A stretch of 13,273 nt of DNA from Pseudomonadota bacterium (GTDB lineage: Bacteria; Pseudomonadota; Gammaproteobacteria; Steroidobacterales; Steroidobacteraceae): assembly GCA_021826035.1 (NCBI GenBank), contig JAKBBE010000071.1, positions 1 to 13,273 of the forward strand. The letters run 5' to 3'. The notes beneath the pieces are model-generated. The model saw only the letters and a list, made by a program, of their open reading frames with translations. It ran no database searches and was not told the DNA's origin. The position numbers and the translations under genes are program-made. Positions 6,301-13,273 of the stretch are shown here, piece by piece (positions within the stretch are counted from its first letter, which is position 1; each line of letters opens with the position of its first letter).

Positions 6301-7000
6301 CGGCGCTGACTGACACTCTCGGGGTGAAATGGCCGACCGCCCGCACGAGCTCCGGATCGTCGCAGTGAAGGGAATTGATGCGCGGGCTGACCGCGTGGCT
6401 GGCCAGCAGCTCCTCAGGAGCCGTCCGCAGCAGCGCTTTCGCCTCGACCGGGGTTCCCCGCAGCCAGGTGTCGACGTCCTCGGCCGCAATGATCGCCGGC
6501 ATCTCGCGCGTCGCGCTCTGAATGGACTCGATCGGCGCACAGGCCGGCACCGTCAGGATCGTACATCCCTCGATCACATCGCCGTCCTCGGTCTCGGTAC
6601 GATCCCAAAGGCCCGCCACTGAGAACACGGCGCGATCGTGGGCGTGAACGAAATACGGCTGTCGATACCCCGCCGGGGTCAAGCGCCAGGTGTAGAACCC
6701 GGCGAATGGAAGAATGCAGCGTTGACTGTTGAGCCAGGGACCGCGAAAGAGCGGACTGTCCTGGAGAGAACCGACCGCGAGGCGCAGCCACAGTCCCGCC
6801 GACGTGTCGCCGTTGGCCCACGCCGGGGTCAGTCCCCAACGCATCATCACGGCCTCGGATTGACCGGCATGGAGCCGCACCGCTGGGACGTAGCGCGTCG
6901 GCGCCACGTTGAAGCTGGCTTCGAAACGCCACCACCGGCACTGCGGTGCAAGTTCGCGCTCCGCCAAACCCTGATCCGGCACTACATATCGCTCGCACAT
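6287..7000 (-). CDS. SRAP-domain (HMCES/YedK-like) protein with altered active site
   Basis: A 237-residue SRAP-fold protein. Intact members expose Cys2 and form a thiazolidine link with abasic sites in single-stranded DNA. Conserved landmarks: MCERYVV (1-7), FNVAPTRYVPAVR (30-42), MMRWGLTPAW (52-61), QRCILPFAGFYTW (93-105), AGYRQPYFV (110-118), LWDR (131-134) and MPAI near 167. Cys2 is kept, but other catalytic positions differ from the family pattern as I recall it. The NARAE segment reads RLAVG (73-77), so Asn becomes Arg73. GFYEW reads GFYTW (Glu to Thr104). IHNTKQRMP reads IQSATREMP (His to Gln161). The ATG at 7000 is chosen because only it places Cys at position 2. It has no clear Shine-Dalgarno, and an ATG at 7018 would add six residues. 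The C-terminal VSPRINS motif is present. Confidence 0.85.
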   Translation of the reverse strand: MCERYVVPDQGLAERELAPQCRWWRFEASFNVAPTRYVPAVRLHAGQSEAVMMRWGLTPAWANGDTSAGLWLRLAVGSLQDSPLFRGPWLNSQRCILPFAGFYTWRLTPAGYRQPYFVHAHDRAVFSVAGLWDRTETEDGDVIEGCTILTVPACAPIESIQSATREMPAIIAAEDVDTWLRGTPVEAKALLRTAPEELLASHAVSPRINSLHCDDPELVRAVGHFTPRVSVSAGARL

Positions 7001-7018
7001 GGACGAACCATAGTCCAT

Positions 7019-7496
7019 GCCGACCGCAGCGCCTGTGACGCATTGCACGAGTTGACTCACCGGTGCTTGCAGTTCGTCGCCCCGAACGGCACGAATCTGT
7101 CGGCAAACAGCGTCAACCCTCAATTTATTTACGACCGACCAACTGCCGTATCGGCGGCCCCGTGTCCGTGACCACCCGCCCGCCCTCGGCGCGTCCCCCC
7201 GGGACCGGTGCGGGCCCGATCCGAACCACGCTCCGCCCCCGCGGACGGGCGGCCCGCCGACGCCATGGCGGCCGAGGCACAGCCGACGGGCTCGTTCGCA
7301 GACGCACTCAGCGCGGTGGGCCGGTGCGCCGCGGCGATCAGGTGTTCCGCGCGCAGCGGCGGTGCAGTGCACGGGACGCAACCCCTCTGCAGCGCCGCGC
7401 AGACCGCTGGCGCCGGGGGTACGCTGTTCGCGCTGGCGACCGGGGCGTGCCACGCCGGCCGATCTATGTTTCCGAGCGAAACGTAGGACCGCTCCC
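7019..7496. other. GC-rich intergenic gap, no gene supported
   Basis: Nearly 600 nt separate the divergent SRAP and FUSC-like genes. Several frames are open on both strands, as expected at this GC content, but none encodes recognisable motifs or has a good ribosome site. The Ala/Gly/Arg/Cys-rich frames look like translated noise. Within it, a short AT-rich patch (AATTTATTT around 7122-7130) is the likeliest location of the SRAP promoter. I find no matching -35/-10 pair. Confidence 0.45.
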
Positions 7497-7502
7497 TATA
7501 AT
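7497..7502 (+). promoter_or_regulatory. perfect -10 box (TATAAT) before the FUSC-like gene
   Basis: TATAAT is an exact sigma-70 -10 hexamer in otherwise GC-rich DNA, placing a start near 7509 and a leader of about 90 nt before the ATG at 7598. There is no recognisable -35 at 16-18 bp spacing and no extended TGn element. It could therefore need an activator. Confidence 0.45.
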
Positions 7503-7597
7503 TTTGGGCCGACTGTTGAACCCTCGCGCGAACCGTTCACACCCACGGTTCTGGGTGAGGTCCGTCGGACATTCAGCACGAGCCCGGGGTCTTCATC

Positions 7598-8194
7598 ATG
7601 CCGCACGTTTCGCATGCACCCGCCGATCACTACAGTCCGGAACGCTCAGCTGTCACGGACCTCAATATCCGCCTGATCGCGCTGCGCCAGACCACACCAT
7701 TTCTGCGGCGGCTGGCCGCGGGTGCGCATCTCGGCATCATCTCGGCCTGCACGGCGCTCATCGCGTACCTTCCGGCCCGGGCCCTCGGCCTGAGCGAGAG
7801 CTTCTGGAGCGCCATCACGGCAATTGCGGTCGTTCAGACGGAGTTCCGGGCCACCCAGTCGACCGCGCGCGATCAGTTCGTCGGGGCGGCGATTGGCGGC
7901 CTCTGCGCCATCGGCGCGCTGCTGGCCCTGGGCCATGATCTGGGCACGTACTCGATTGCCGTGATCCTCTCGGTGACCGTCTGCTGGCTGCTCAATATGG
8001 CCTCCGCGAGCCGTCTGGCGGGCATCACGGCGACGATCATTCTCCTGGTGCCCCACGGCGGAACCGCCGAGCAGATGCTGATCGCGCGCATCAGCGAAGT
8101 GGGCTGGGGCGTGTGCACCGGCGTCGGCACGGTATGGCTGGCGGCCCGGTTCCCCGCCGAGCGCTTGTTGCGATTTCGCGAGCGCCGCGAATGA
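7598..8194 (+). CDS. FUSC-like / aromatic acid exporter-type membrane protein
   Basis: A 198-residue inner-membrane protein with about five hydrophobic helices from residue 45 to 185. The segments SFWSAITAIAVVQTEFRAT, DQFVGAAIGGLCAIGALLA, RLAGITATIILL and RISEVGWGVCTGVGTVWLA resemble the N-terminal membrane half of FUSC/aromatic acid exporter proteins. In those, the W-A-x-T-x-x-V-V and G-A-A-x-G-G motifs recur and the final helix sits near R-x-x-E-x-x-x-G. It is much shorter than full FUSC proteins (350-700 residues) and lacks their cytoplasmic domain, as in other small FUSC-like proteins. The substrate is unknown. The ATG at 7598 has only a weak GGGG (7586-7589) upstream. The nitronate monooxygenase gene begins 42 nt after its stop on the same strand, so co-transcription is plausible. 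Confidence 0.7.
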   Translation: MPHVSHAPADHYSPERSAVTDLNIRLIALRQTTPFLRRLAAGAHLGIISACTALIAYLPARALGLSESFWSAITAIAVVQTEFRATQSTARDQFVGAAIGGLCAIGALLALGHDLGTYSIAVILSVTVCWLLNMASASRLAGITATIILLVPHGGTAEQMLIARISEVGWGVCTGVGTVWLAARFPAERLLRFRERRE

Positions 8195-8236
8195 GAGCGC
8201 CCTTCGAACGGGTGCCTCTTAAATCAGGATCTGCAC

Positions 8237-9310
8237 ATGCCGTATACCGATGCATCCCGCCGACTGATTGAGTGGCTCGGAATCGACTGGCCGATCATTC
8301 AGGCGCCGATGGCGGGAGTCTCCACGCCACAGATGGCCGCCGCGGTCTCGAACGCCGGCGGCCTCGGCTCGATCGGGGTCGGCGCGATGACCACCGCGGC
8401 CGCCGCGCAAGCGATCGACGCCTTTCGCGCTCGTTCGAGCCGCTCGCTCAACGTCAATGTCTTCTGTCACCGTCCCGCGCAGTCCGATCCGCCCCGTGAA
8501 TCGGCGTGGCTCGATCGATTGCGACCACTGTTCACCGCGCAGCAGGCGCAGCCACCGGCTGCGCTCACCGAGATCTACACCAGCTTCACCGTCAATGAAG
8601 CGATGTTCACCACCCTGCTCGGCGCACGTCCAACGGTCGTGAGTTTTCATTTTGGTTTGCCACGCCCCGAGTGGATCCGCGCATTGCGCGCGGCGGGTAT
8701 CGTGTTGTTCGCCACCGCCACCAGCCTCGCAGAGGCCAAGGCCAGCGTCGAGGCGGGGGTGCACGTCATCGTCGCCCAGGGGTACGAGGCGGGCGGTCAT
8801 CGAGGCATCTTCGATCCCGACGGCCCCGATGATCAGCTCGGCACGGTGGCATTGACCCGGCTCCTCACGAGCGCACTCACCGTTCCCATCATTGCCGCCG
8901 GAGGCATCATGGACGGCTGGGGCATTGCCGCGGTGCTCAAGCTCGGCGCCGCTGCGGCCCAGATGGGAACCGCATTCTTGGCGACGGACGAGTCTGCGGC
9001 AGACGCCGCCTACCGCAACGCACTGTGCAGCGATGCCGCCTACCATACCGTCATGACCCGGGCGATTTCCGGCCGCCCGGCGCGCGCCCTCGCCAACCGG
9101 TTCACGGCTTGGGGGACGCAGGTTCGGGCCGACGAGGTGCCGGCGTATCCGATCGCCTATGATGCAGGCAAGGCCTTGCACGCGGCGGCACAGGCGGCCG
9201 GTGAGTCCGGCTTCGCCGCTCAGTGGGCCGGTCAGGGGGCGCCGCTGGCGCGGAAGCTCGGCGCCGGGGCGCTCGTCACCGAATGGGTGCGCGAACTGTC
9301 AGGCAGCTGA
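8237..9310 (+). CDS. nitronate monooxygenase, class I (2-nitropropane dioxygenase family)
   Basis: A 357-residue FMN-dependent TIM-barrel enzyme expected to oxidise alkyl nitronates (for example propionate 3-nitronate) to aldehydes or keto acids in the cytoplasm. Family landmarks are QAPMAGVSTPQMAAAVSNAG at residues 22-41, NVNVF (72-76), VVSFHFGLP (134-142), AQGYEAGGHRG (180-190), PIIAAGGIMDG and MGTAFLATDES. His188 in GGHRG corresponds to the catalytic histidine region of characterised class I enzymes. The combination of SFHFGLP and EAGGHRG points to class I rather than the FabK-type enoyl reductases of the same superfamily. Length is typical. The ATG is preceded by AGGA (8226-8229) at 7-nt spacing. 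Possibly co-transcribed with the FUSC-like gene. It converges with the lipoprotein gene, 19 nt apart. Confidence 0.9.
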   Translation: MPYTDASRRLIEWLGIDWPIIQAPMAGVSTPQMAAAVSNAGGLGSIGVGAMTTAAAAQAIDAFRARSSRSLNVNVFCHRPAQSDPPRESAWLDRLRPLFTAQQAQPPAALTEIYTSFTVNEAMFTTLLGARPTVVSFHFGLPRPEWIRALRAAGIVLFATATSLAEAKASVEAGVHVIVAQGYEAGGHRGIFDPDGPDDQLGTVALTRLLTSALTVPIIAAGGIMDGWGIAAVLKLGAAAAQMGTAFLATDESAADAAYRNALCSDAAYHTVMTRAISGRPARALANRFTAWGTQVRADEVPAYPIAYDAGKALHAAAQAAGESGFAAQWAGQGAPLARKLGAGALVTEWVRELSGS

Positions 9311-9311
9311 G

Positions 9312-9325
9312 CGCGGCCCCCCGCG
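9312..9325. terminator. short GC hairpin between convergent NMO and lipoprotein genes
   Basis: CGCGG (9312-9316), loop CCCC, then CCGCG (9321-9325) fills the 19-nt gap between the two stop codons. The stem is only 5 bp and no T-run follows in either direction, so terminator function is a guess. Confidence 0.25.
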
Positions 9326-9329
9326 GCGG

Positions 9330-9695
9330 TTACTGCAAATGAAACTGCGTACACCACTGCGAGAGCACGTGGGCGAAGCAGTCTGATTTCACTTGACTCG
9401 CCCAGGACGGCACGCTGCCGCTCGGGATCGGCAGAATCAGATCGAGCAGAACGTCGCCGGTCTGCTGCAGTGCCGGCAGGAGGCGTGCGGACAGTGCGGT
9501 CGGGTGCGCCCGGGGATTCTTCGCGGCCACCGCCTGCGGTACCGGTGGACCGTGCACCAGAGTCTCACTCAGCGCCGGGGGATGGCTCGTCGTTCGCGGC
9601 GGCGTTGCGCATCCGCTCAGGCCGCCGAGCAACAGTCCGACCACGAGCAGTGCGAGCCGCCGGCGACCCGTCGCTTCTTGCCTGTTGATGCGCAT
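9330..9695 (-). CDS. small lipoprotein, unknown function
   Basis: A 121-residue putative lipoprotein. The basic N-terminus (TGRRRLALL) and hydrophobic stretch (about 14-25) end in the lipobox LSGC (26-29), so Cys29 would be lipidated and, with Ala at +2, the protein sent to the outer membrane. The mature part is Pro/Thr-rich, then has an amphipathic-looking segment (LLPALQQTGDVLLDLILPI) and ends with CFAHVLSQWCTQFHLQ. The two Cys in that tail could form a disulfide. The ATG at 9695 is fixed by an excellent GGAGGTG (9701-9707) 5 nt upstream, and the frame's upstream extension is not used. I recognise no family. It is divergent from the DUF899 gene and converges on the monooxygenase gene, so it is probably monocistronic. 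Confidence 0.75.
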   Translation of the reverse strand: MRINRQEATGRRRLALLVVGLLLGGLSGCATPPRTTSHPPALSETLVHGPPVPQAVAAKNPRAHPTALSARLLPALQQTGDVLLDLILPIPSGSVPSWASQVKSDCFAHVLSQWCTQFHLQ

Positions 9696-9934
9696 CCGTT
9701 CACCTCCGGCAGCATTCTGCCCGCCGACACCGGCAGTTCCACCCCACCCGTGCGGCAGCCAAGCTCGAGCATCAGCCACACCGCGGCGCAACCGCTGCGG
9801 GTCGGTTCGATAGTACACCCGCAACGCGGTGCCGAGACACCGTGAGCGGGATCGGGACTGCCTTTCCCGCGTACGCCGCCTGGTGCATCATCCGCCTGGC
9901 GGTTAGATCCACAGCCACCCCGGAGGATCCTGTC

Positions 9935-10645
9935 ATGACGCCAATGACGACGACACTCACGCCCGCGACGCAGTTGGCACAGTCGCAGCCGCTGCATTTC
10001 CCCAATGAGAGCGCCGAATATCGCGCTCAGCGCACCGAGCTGTTGGCCGAGGAGATCGAGCTGCGCCGGCACATCGAGCGCGTTGCGGCGATGCGTCGGG
10101 CGCTTCCCCCGGGAGGAACCGTGCACGGCGATTACCGCTTTCAGGGTGAGGAGGGAGAGACGGATTTCGCCGGACTGTTCCGCGGTCAGCAAACCCTGGT
10201 CGCCTACAGCTACATGTTCGGCCCGCAGCGCGCACGACCCTGCCCGATGTGCACGAACCTCCTCGGTGCCTGGGAGGGAAACGCCGCAGACATCGCTCAG
10301 CAGGTCTCGCTCGTCGTGATCGCCCGTTCGCCGATCGAGCGCCTGGTGGCCTGGAAGCAGGCCCGTGGCTGGCGCCATCTGCGTCTGTATTCGGATCTCA
10401 CCGGCGCCTACTCGCGGGACTACTTCGCCGTGCTGCCCGACGGCGAGGACATTCCGGCCTTGAACGTCTTCACCCGCCGCGATGGCACGCTGCGCCACTT
10501 CTGGTCCGGTGAGATGACCTCCGCCACTGCCGATCCGGGCCAGGATGCGCGCGGTGCGCCAGATCCGGCACCGCTGTGGATGGTGCTCGACTGCACGCCG
10601 GAGGGCCGCCCGGCCCACTGGTATCCCAAGCTCGATTACGCGTGA
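9935..10645 (+). CDS. DUF899 family thioredoxin-like protein
   Basis: A 236-residue cytoplasmic protein of the DUF899 family, which has a thioredoxin-like fold. It shows the family pattern: an N-terminal helix rich in Glu and Arg (YRAQRTELLAEEIELRRHIE), then GDYRFQGEEGETDFAGLF, QTLVAYSYMFGP, CPMC (103-106) in RPCPMCTNLLGAW, ISRAP-like VIARSPIERLVAWKQARGW, and a C-terminal LDCTPEGRPAHWYPKLDY. The CxxC at the fold's usual redox position suggests thiol chemistry, but no reaction is established for the family. The ATG at 9935 is preceded by GGAGG (9922-9926) at 8 nt. The open frame upstream to 9842 is not conserved. The gene ends at the strong shared stem-loop with the RND operon. Moderate doubt concerns only the exact role. 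Confidence 0.85.
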   Translation: MTPMTTTLTPATQLAQSQPLHFPNESAEYRAQRTELLAEEIELRRHIERVAAMRRALPPGGTVHGDYRFQGEEGETDFAGLFRGQQTLVAYSYMFGPQRARPCPMCTNLLGAWEGNAADIAQQVSLVVIARSPIERLVAWKQARGWRHLRLYSDLTGAYSRDYFAVLPDGEDIPALNVFTRRDGTLRHFWSGEMTSATADPGQDARGAPDPAPLWMVLDCTPEGRPAHWYPKLDYA

Positions 10646-10673
10646 CCCACGCGGGCAATGCCGATCGCTGCCG

Positions 10674-10714
10674 GAGGGGACGCGCCGGCCCCAGACGGCC
10701 GGCCGCGTCCCCTC
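10674..10714. terminator. strong bidirectional stem-loop between DUF899 gene and RND operon
   Basis: The left arm at 10674-10690 (GAGGGGACGCGCCGGCC) pairs with GGCCGG (10697-10702) and CGCGTCCCCTC (10704-10714). This gives 17 base pairs with a single bulged C at 10703 and a 6-nt loop CCAGAC. It sits midway between the convergent stop codons (10645 and 10721). No U-tract follows on either strand, so it may act as a transcript-end protector or a GC-type terminator. Confidence 0.65.
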
Positions 10715-10718
10715 GAGC

Positions 10719-12191
10719 TCAGCGCCGCAGCGCCGCCAGATCGTTCTTCGGCGATGGCGCGACCTCCCAGCCACCGCCGAGCGCCTGGTAGACCGCGACC
10801 AGACTGGTGGCAGTCTCCATCCGATCCGCAGCGAGCGCGTCCTCGGCCTGCAGCTCGGTGCGCTCGGCATCGAGCACCGCCAGGAACCCGACCATGCCGC
10901 CGCGGTAGCGCACGGTCGCCAGGTGCGCCGCGAGCGCGCTGGCGTTGGCCGCGTCGGCGGCGTTGCGCTGCTGGGCCAAATCCCGCGCATGCGTCACCAG
11001 CGCATCCTCGCTCTGCTCGAGCGCGTGCAGCACGGTGCGCCGGTACTCATCGAGCGCCACGACCTCCCCGGCCCGCGCGCGGGCGATCTCCTCGTGCACG
11101 CGCCCGAGATCGAAGGCCGCCCAGCTGATTCCCGGACCGATCGAATACGCCCGGGCCGCCGAGGCACCCAGACCCGACAAGGACACCGCGCTGTAGCCGA
11201 TGCTGCCGGTGAAGGTCACCTTCGGGAACAAGTCGGCGATCGCCACGCCGACCAGATCCGTGGATTCCTCCAGGTTCAACTCCGCCGCCCGAATGTCCGG
11301 CCGCCGGCGCAGCATCTGCGCCGGGCTGCCCACCGGCACGATGTGCGGCAGATGCGGCAGCGGGTGGGGCTCGCGCAGCAGCGCATCGAGCGCATCGGGC
11401 GGGCGGCCGAGGAGCACGCTCAGACGATGCATCGAGCGACTCACCGTCGCCTGCAGCGGTGAGATGCTCGCCAGCGTCGTGCTCAGCTGGGCCTGCGCTC
11501 GCGCCACGTCCAGTTCGGTGCCGCTGCCGGCGTTCAGCTGCGCCCGCGTCAGTTCGAGTGCCTGCTGTTCGATGCGCACGTTGGCGCGGGCCACTGCGAG
11601 CTCGCTCTGCTCGCCCCTGAGCTCGAAGTAATTGCGCGCCACCGCCGCGATCACCGACACCTGTGCATCGTGCAGATTCGCGACCCGGCGCTCGAGCGCC
11701 GCGTTGCGCGCCTCGATGCCGCGACGAACACCGCCAAAGAAGTCGAGCTCCCAGACGGCATCGAAGCCTGCGTTGTAGGCGCTGGTGGAATACGCCGTAC
11801 CGAAGGGATTGGACGCCGCGGCCACCCGCTGCTTCGTGTAACCGCCGGCCGCCGTCACGGTCGGCGCCAGCTGAAAGAGCGACTCGTCGCGCAAGGCGCG
11901 CGACTGCATCAGCCGGCCGAGCGCGATGCGCAAGCTGTAGTTGGTGCGCAGCGAGGTCCGTATCAGCCGATCGAGAGTCGGGTCCTGGAACTGCTTCCAG
12001 AACGCCACCTCGATGTGCTGGTTCGAATACGGGCCGGACGCACCCGCCGTGAACCGCGCCGCGAGCGCGGTCTTCGGGCGCACGTAGTTCGGTCCGACCA
12101 CGCAGCCCGACAGCATCGCCAGCGCGAGGCCGACCGGCAGCAACATCCTCACACTGCGCCCGACCGAAGTCCGGAGTACCTGATCACGCAT
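10719..12191 (-). CDS. RND efflux outer-membrane lipoprotein factor, NodT/OprM family
   Basis: A 490-residue TolC-like outer-membrane channel that completes a tripartite RND pump. The signal sequence ends at the lipobox LSGC with Cys30, directly followed by the family opening VVGPNYVRP. The remainder has the two OEP repeats of long helices, such as NYSLRIALGRLMQSRA, ARNYFELRGEQSELAVARAN, GSGTELDVARAQAQL, RPDIRAAELNLEES and RYRGGMVGFLAVLDAERTEL. The open frame extends to 12260, but ATG 12191 is chosen for AGGAG (12199-12203) 7 nt upstream and the resulting normal signal peptide. Its start overlaps the last 8 nt of the pump permease gene, indicating translational coupling in one operon. Length is typical for the family. 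Which drug or solvent it serves cannot be told from this subunit. Confidence 0.95.
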   Translation of the reverse strand: MRDQVLRTSVGRSVRMLLPVGLALAMLSGCVVGPNYVRPKTALAARFTAGASGPYSNQHIEVAFWKQFQDPTLDRLIRTSLRTNYSLRIALGRLMQSRALRDESLFQLAPTVTAAGGYTKQRVAAASNPFGTAYSTSAYNAGFDAVWELDFFGGVRRGIEARNAALERRVANLHDAQVSVIAAVARNYFELRGEQSELAVARANVRIEQQALELTRAQLNAGSGTELDVARAQAQLSTTLASISPLQATVSRSMHRLSVLLGRPPDALDALLREPHPLPHLPHIVPVGSPAQMLRRRPDIRAAELNLEESTDLVGVAIADLFPKVTFTGSIGYSAVSLSGLGASAARAYSIGPGISWAAFDLGRVHEEIARARAGEVVALDEYRRTVLHALEQSEDALVTHARDLAQQRNAADAANASALAAHLATVRYRGGMVGFLAVLDAERTELQAEDALAADRMETATSLVAVYQALGGGWEVAPSPKNDLAALRR

Positions 12192-13273
12192 GATGGGGCT
12201 CCTGGGCGAGCAGCTTCGCTCGCGCCCTTCCTCTGTCGGTGATTCGTCGCACCAGCACATAAAACACCGGCGTCAGCAGCAGCCCGAAGAAGGTCACGCC
12301 GAGCATGCCGGAAAACACCACGGTGCCGAGTGCATGGCGAATTTCAGCACCCGCACCGCTCGCCAGCACCAGCGGTACGACGCCCATGATGAAAGCAAAC
12401 GAGGTCATGAGAATCGGACGCAGCCGCAGGTGCGCAGCCTCGAGCACCGCCGTGACCGTGTCGCGCCCATGCTCCTCCTGCAGGTGCTTGGCAAACTCCA
12501 CGATCAGGATGGCGTTCTTACAGGCCAGCCCCACCAGAACCACCAACCCCACCTGGGTGAAGATGTTGTTCGTGCCGTGATCGAGCCATACGCCGGTGAT
12601 GGCCGCGAGCAGACACATCGGTACGATCAGGATGATCGCCAGCGGCAGGCTCAGGCTCTCGTACTGTGCGGCGAGCACCAGGAACACGAACAGCGCGCAC
12701 AACGGGAAGACGATCTCGCTGGTATGGCCGGAGATCAGCTGCTGGTAGGACAGACCCGTCCACTCGAAATGCATGCCGCGCGGCAGCGTCCGGTGGAGAA
12801 TCTGCGTCATCGCCGCCTGTGCCTGGCCGGAGCTGTATCCGGGCGCCGGCCCGCCGTTGATGTCGGCGGATCGGTAACCGTTGTAGCGCTGCACGATGTC
12901 CGGGCCGAACGTGCGCTGCACGGTGAGGACCGATCCGAGCGGCACCATCTGGCCGGCGGCATTTCGCGTCTGCAGCATCGAAATGTCGCTGATGTGCGAG
13001 CGATACGGCGCGTCGGCTTGCGCCAGTACCTCGTAAGTTCTGCCGAACCTGTTGAAATCGTTGATGTAATCCGAACCCAAATAGACCTGCAGGGTGCGGA
13101 AGACATCATCGAGGTTCACGTGCTCCTGCATCACTTTGGTGCGGTTGACGTTCACCTTCAGCTGCGGCACGTTGATCTGGTAGGTGCTGAACAGCCCGGC
13201 GAGCGCCGGATTCCGATAGCCCTGCTGCAGCGCCTTCTGCACCGCGTCGTAGAGCGCGGTCGAGCCCAGATCG
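12184..13273 (-). CDS. RND multidrug efflux permease (HAE1/AcrB-MexF type), C-terminal part
   Basis: The last 362 residues of an inner-membrane proton-driven pump; its 5' part lies beyond the right edge. The visible portion starts in the porter/docking region (QINVPQLKVNVNRTKV, VYLGSDYINDFNRFGRTYEV, GQMVPLGSV), then gives helices TM8-TM12: EIVFPLCALFVFLVLAAQYE, LPLAIILIVPMCLLAAITG, VGLVVLVGLACKNAILIVEF, LRPILMTSFAFIMGVVPLVL and VVFSGMLGVTFFGLLLTPVF. The KNAILIVEFA and RLRPILMTS motifs are diagnostic of the HAE1 subfamily. The proton-relay Asp pair of TM4 is outside the window. It ends in TGA (12184-12186), overlapping the start of the outer-membrane factor by 8 nt. A periplasmic adaptor gene is expected upstream, off the window. 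Substrate unknown. Confidence 0.95.
   Translation of the reverse strand, partial: DLGSTALYDAVQKALQQGYRNPALAGLFSTYQINVPQLKVNVNRTKVMQEHVNLDDVFRTLQVYLGSDYINDFNRFGRTYEVLAQADAPYRSHISDISMLQTRNAAGQMVPLGSVLTVQRTFGPDIVQRYNGYRSADINGGPAPGYSSGQAQAAMTQILHRTLPRGMHFEWTGLSYQQLISGHTSEIVFPLCALFVFLVLAAQYESLSLPLAIILIVPMCLLAAITGVWLDHGTNNIFTQVGLVVLVGLACKNAILIVEFAKHLQEEHGRDTVTAVLEAAHLRLRPILMTSFAFIMGVVPLVLASGAGAEIRHALGTVVFSGMLGVTFFGLLLTPVFYVLVRRITDRGRARAKLLAQEPHHA

Noticed and set aside
7001..7453. Upstream extension of the SRAP frame to 7453
   Set aside because: It would bury the catalytic Cys away from position 2, and the translated sequence is Arg/Gly-rich noise.
7208..7486. Plus-strand frame in the SRAP/FUSC gap as a small gene
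   Set aside because: No ribosome site, no motif, and Ala/Gly/Cys-rich composition expected from GC-rich non-coding DNA.
1..13273. Mobile element, prophage, CRISPR or defence system
   Set aside because: No transposase, integrase, long terminal repeats, spaced direct repeats, nuclease or toxin-antitoxin motifs were seen on either strand. The SRAP gene alone is not evidence of a defence island.

Overview
The window is GC-rich, densely coded chromosomal DNA. It most likely comes from a gamma- or betaproteobacterium: it has lipobox lipoproteins, an RND pump with a NodT-type outer-membrane lipoprotein, and a PEP-CTERM protein behind a textbook sigma-54 promoter. No rRNA, tRNA, CRISPR array, transposase or integrase was found, and there is no sign of phage.

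Layout, left to right. (1) A truncated minus-strand gene resembling the CTP-synthase C-terminal-region (glutamine amidotransferase-like) family is divergent from a LysR-type regulator. (2) A minus-strand PEP-CTERM secreted protein converges on the LysR gene across a shared hairpin, and is preceded by a long AT-richer leader and upstream region with a -24/-12 promoter. (3) A minus-strand ABC transporter pair has its ATPase and permease overlapping by 4 nt. Downstream of it lies a decayed membrane-anchored gene interrupted by a nonsense codon. (4) A TMEM175-type channel gene is divergent from the ABC pair and converges on a minus-strand SRAP-domain gene that has lost most of the expected catalytic residues except Cys2. 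(5) After a roughly 600-nt GC-rich gap, a short FUSC-like membrane protein and a class I nitronate monooxygenase run on the plus strand. (6) A small minus-strand lipoprotein is divergent from a DUF899 thioredoxin-like protein. (7) The NodT-type outer-membrane factor and the C-terminal third of the RND pump are on the minus strand, ending at a very strong stem-loop shared with the DUF899 gene.

The genes form several independent short units rather than one pathway. Clear functional pairs are the ABC ATPase with its permease and the RND permease with its outer-membrane factor. FUSC with nitronate monooxygenase is a possible operon. I see no convincing undescribed multi-gene system. The items most worth a second look are the degenerate-active-site SRAP protein, the sigma-54 promoter of the isolated PEP-CTERM gene, and the nonsense-interrupted gene at 2712-3011. 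Family assignments rest on motif recognition by eye; no database search was run.
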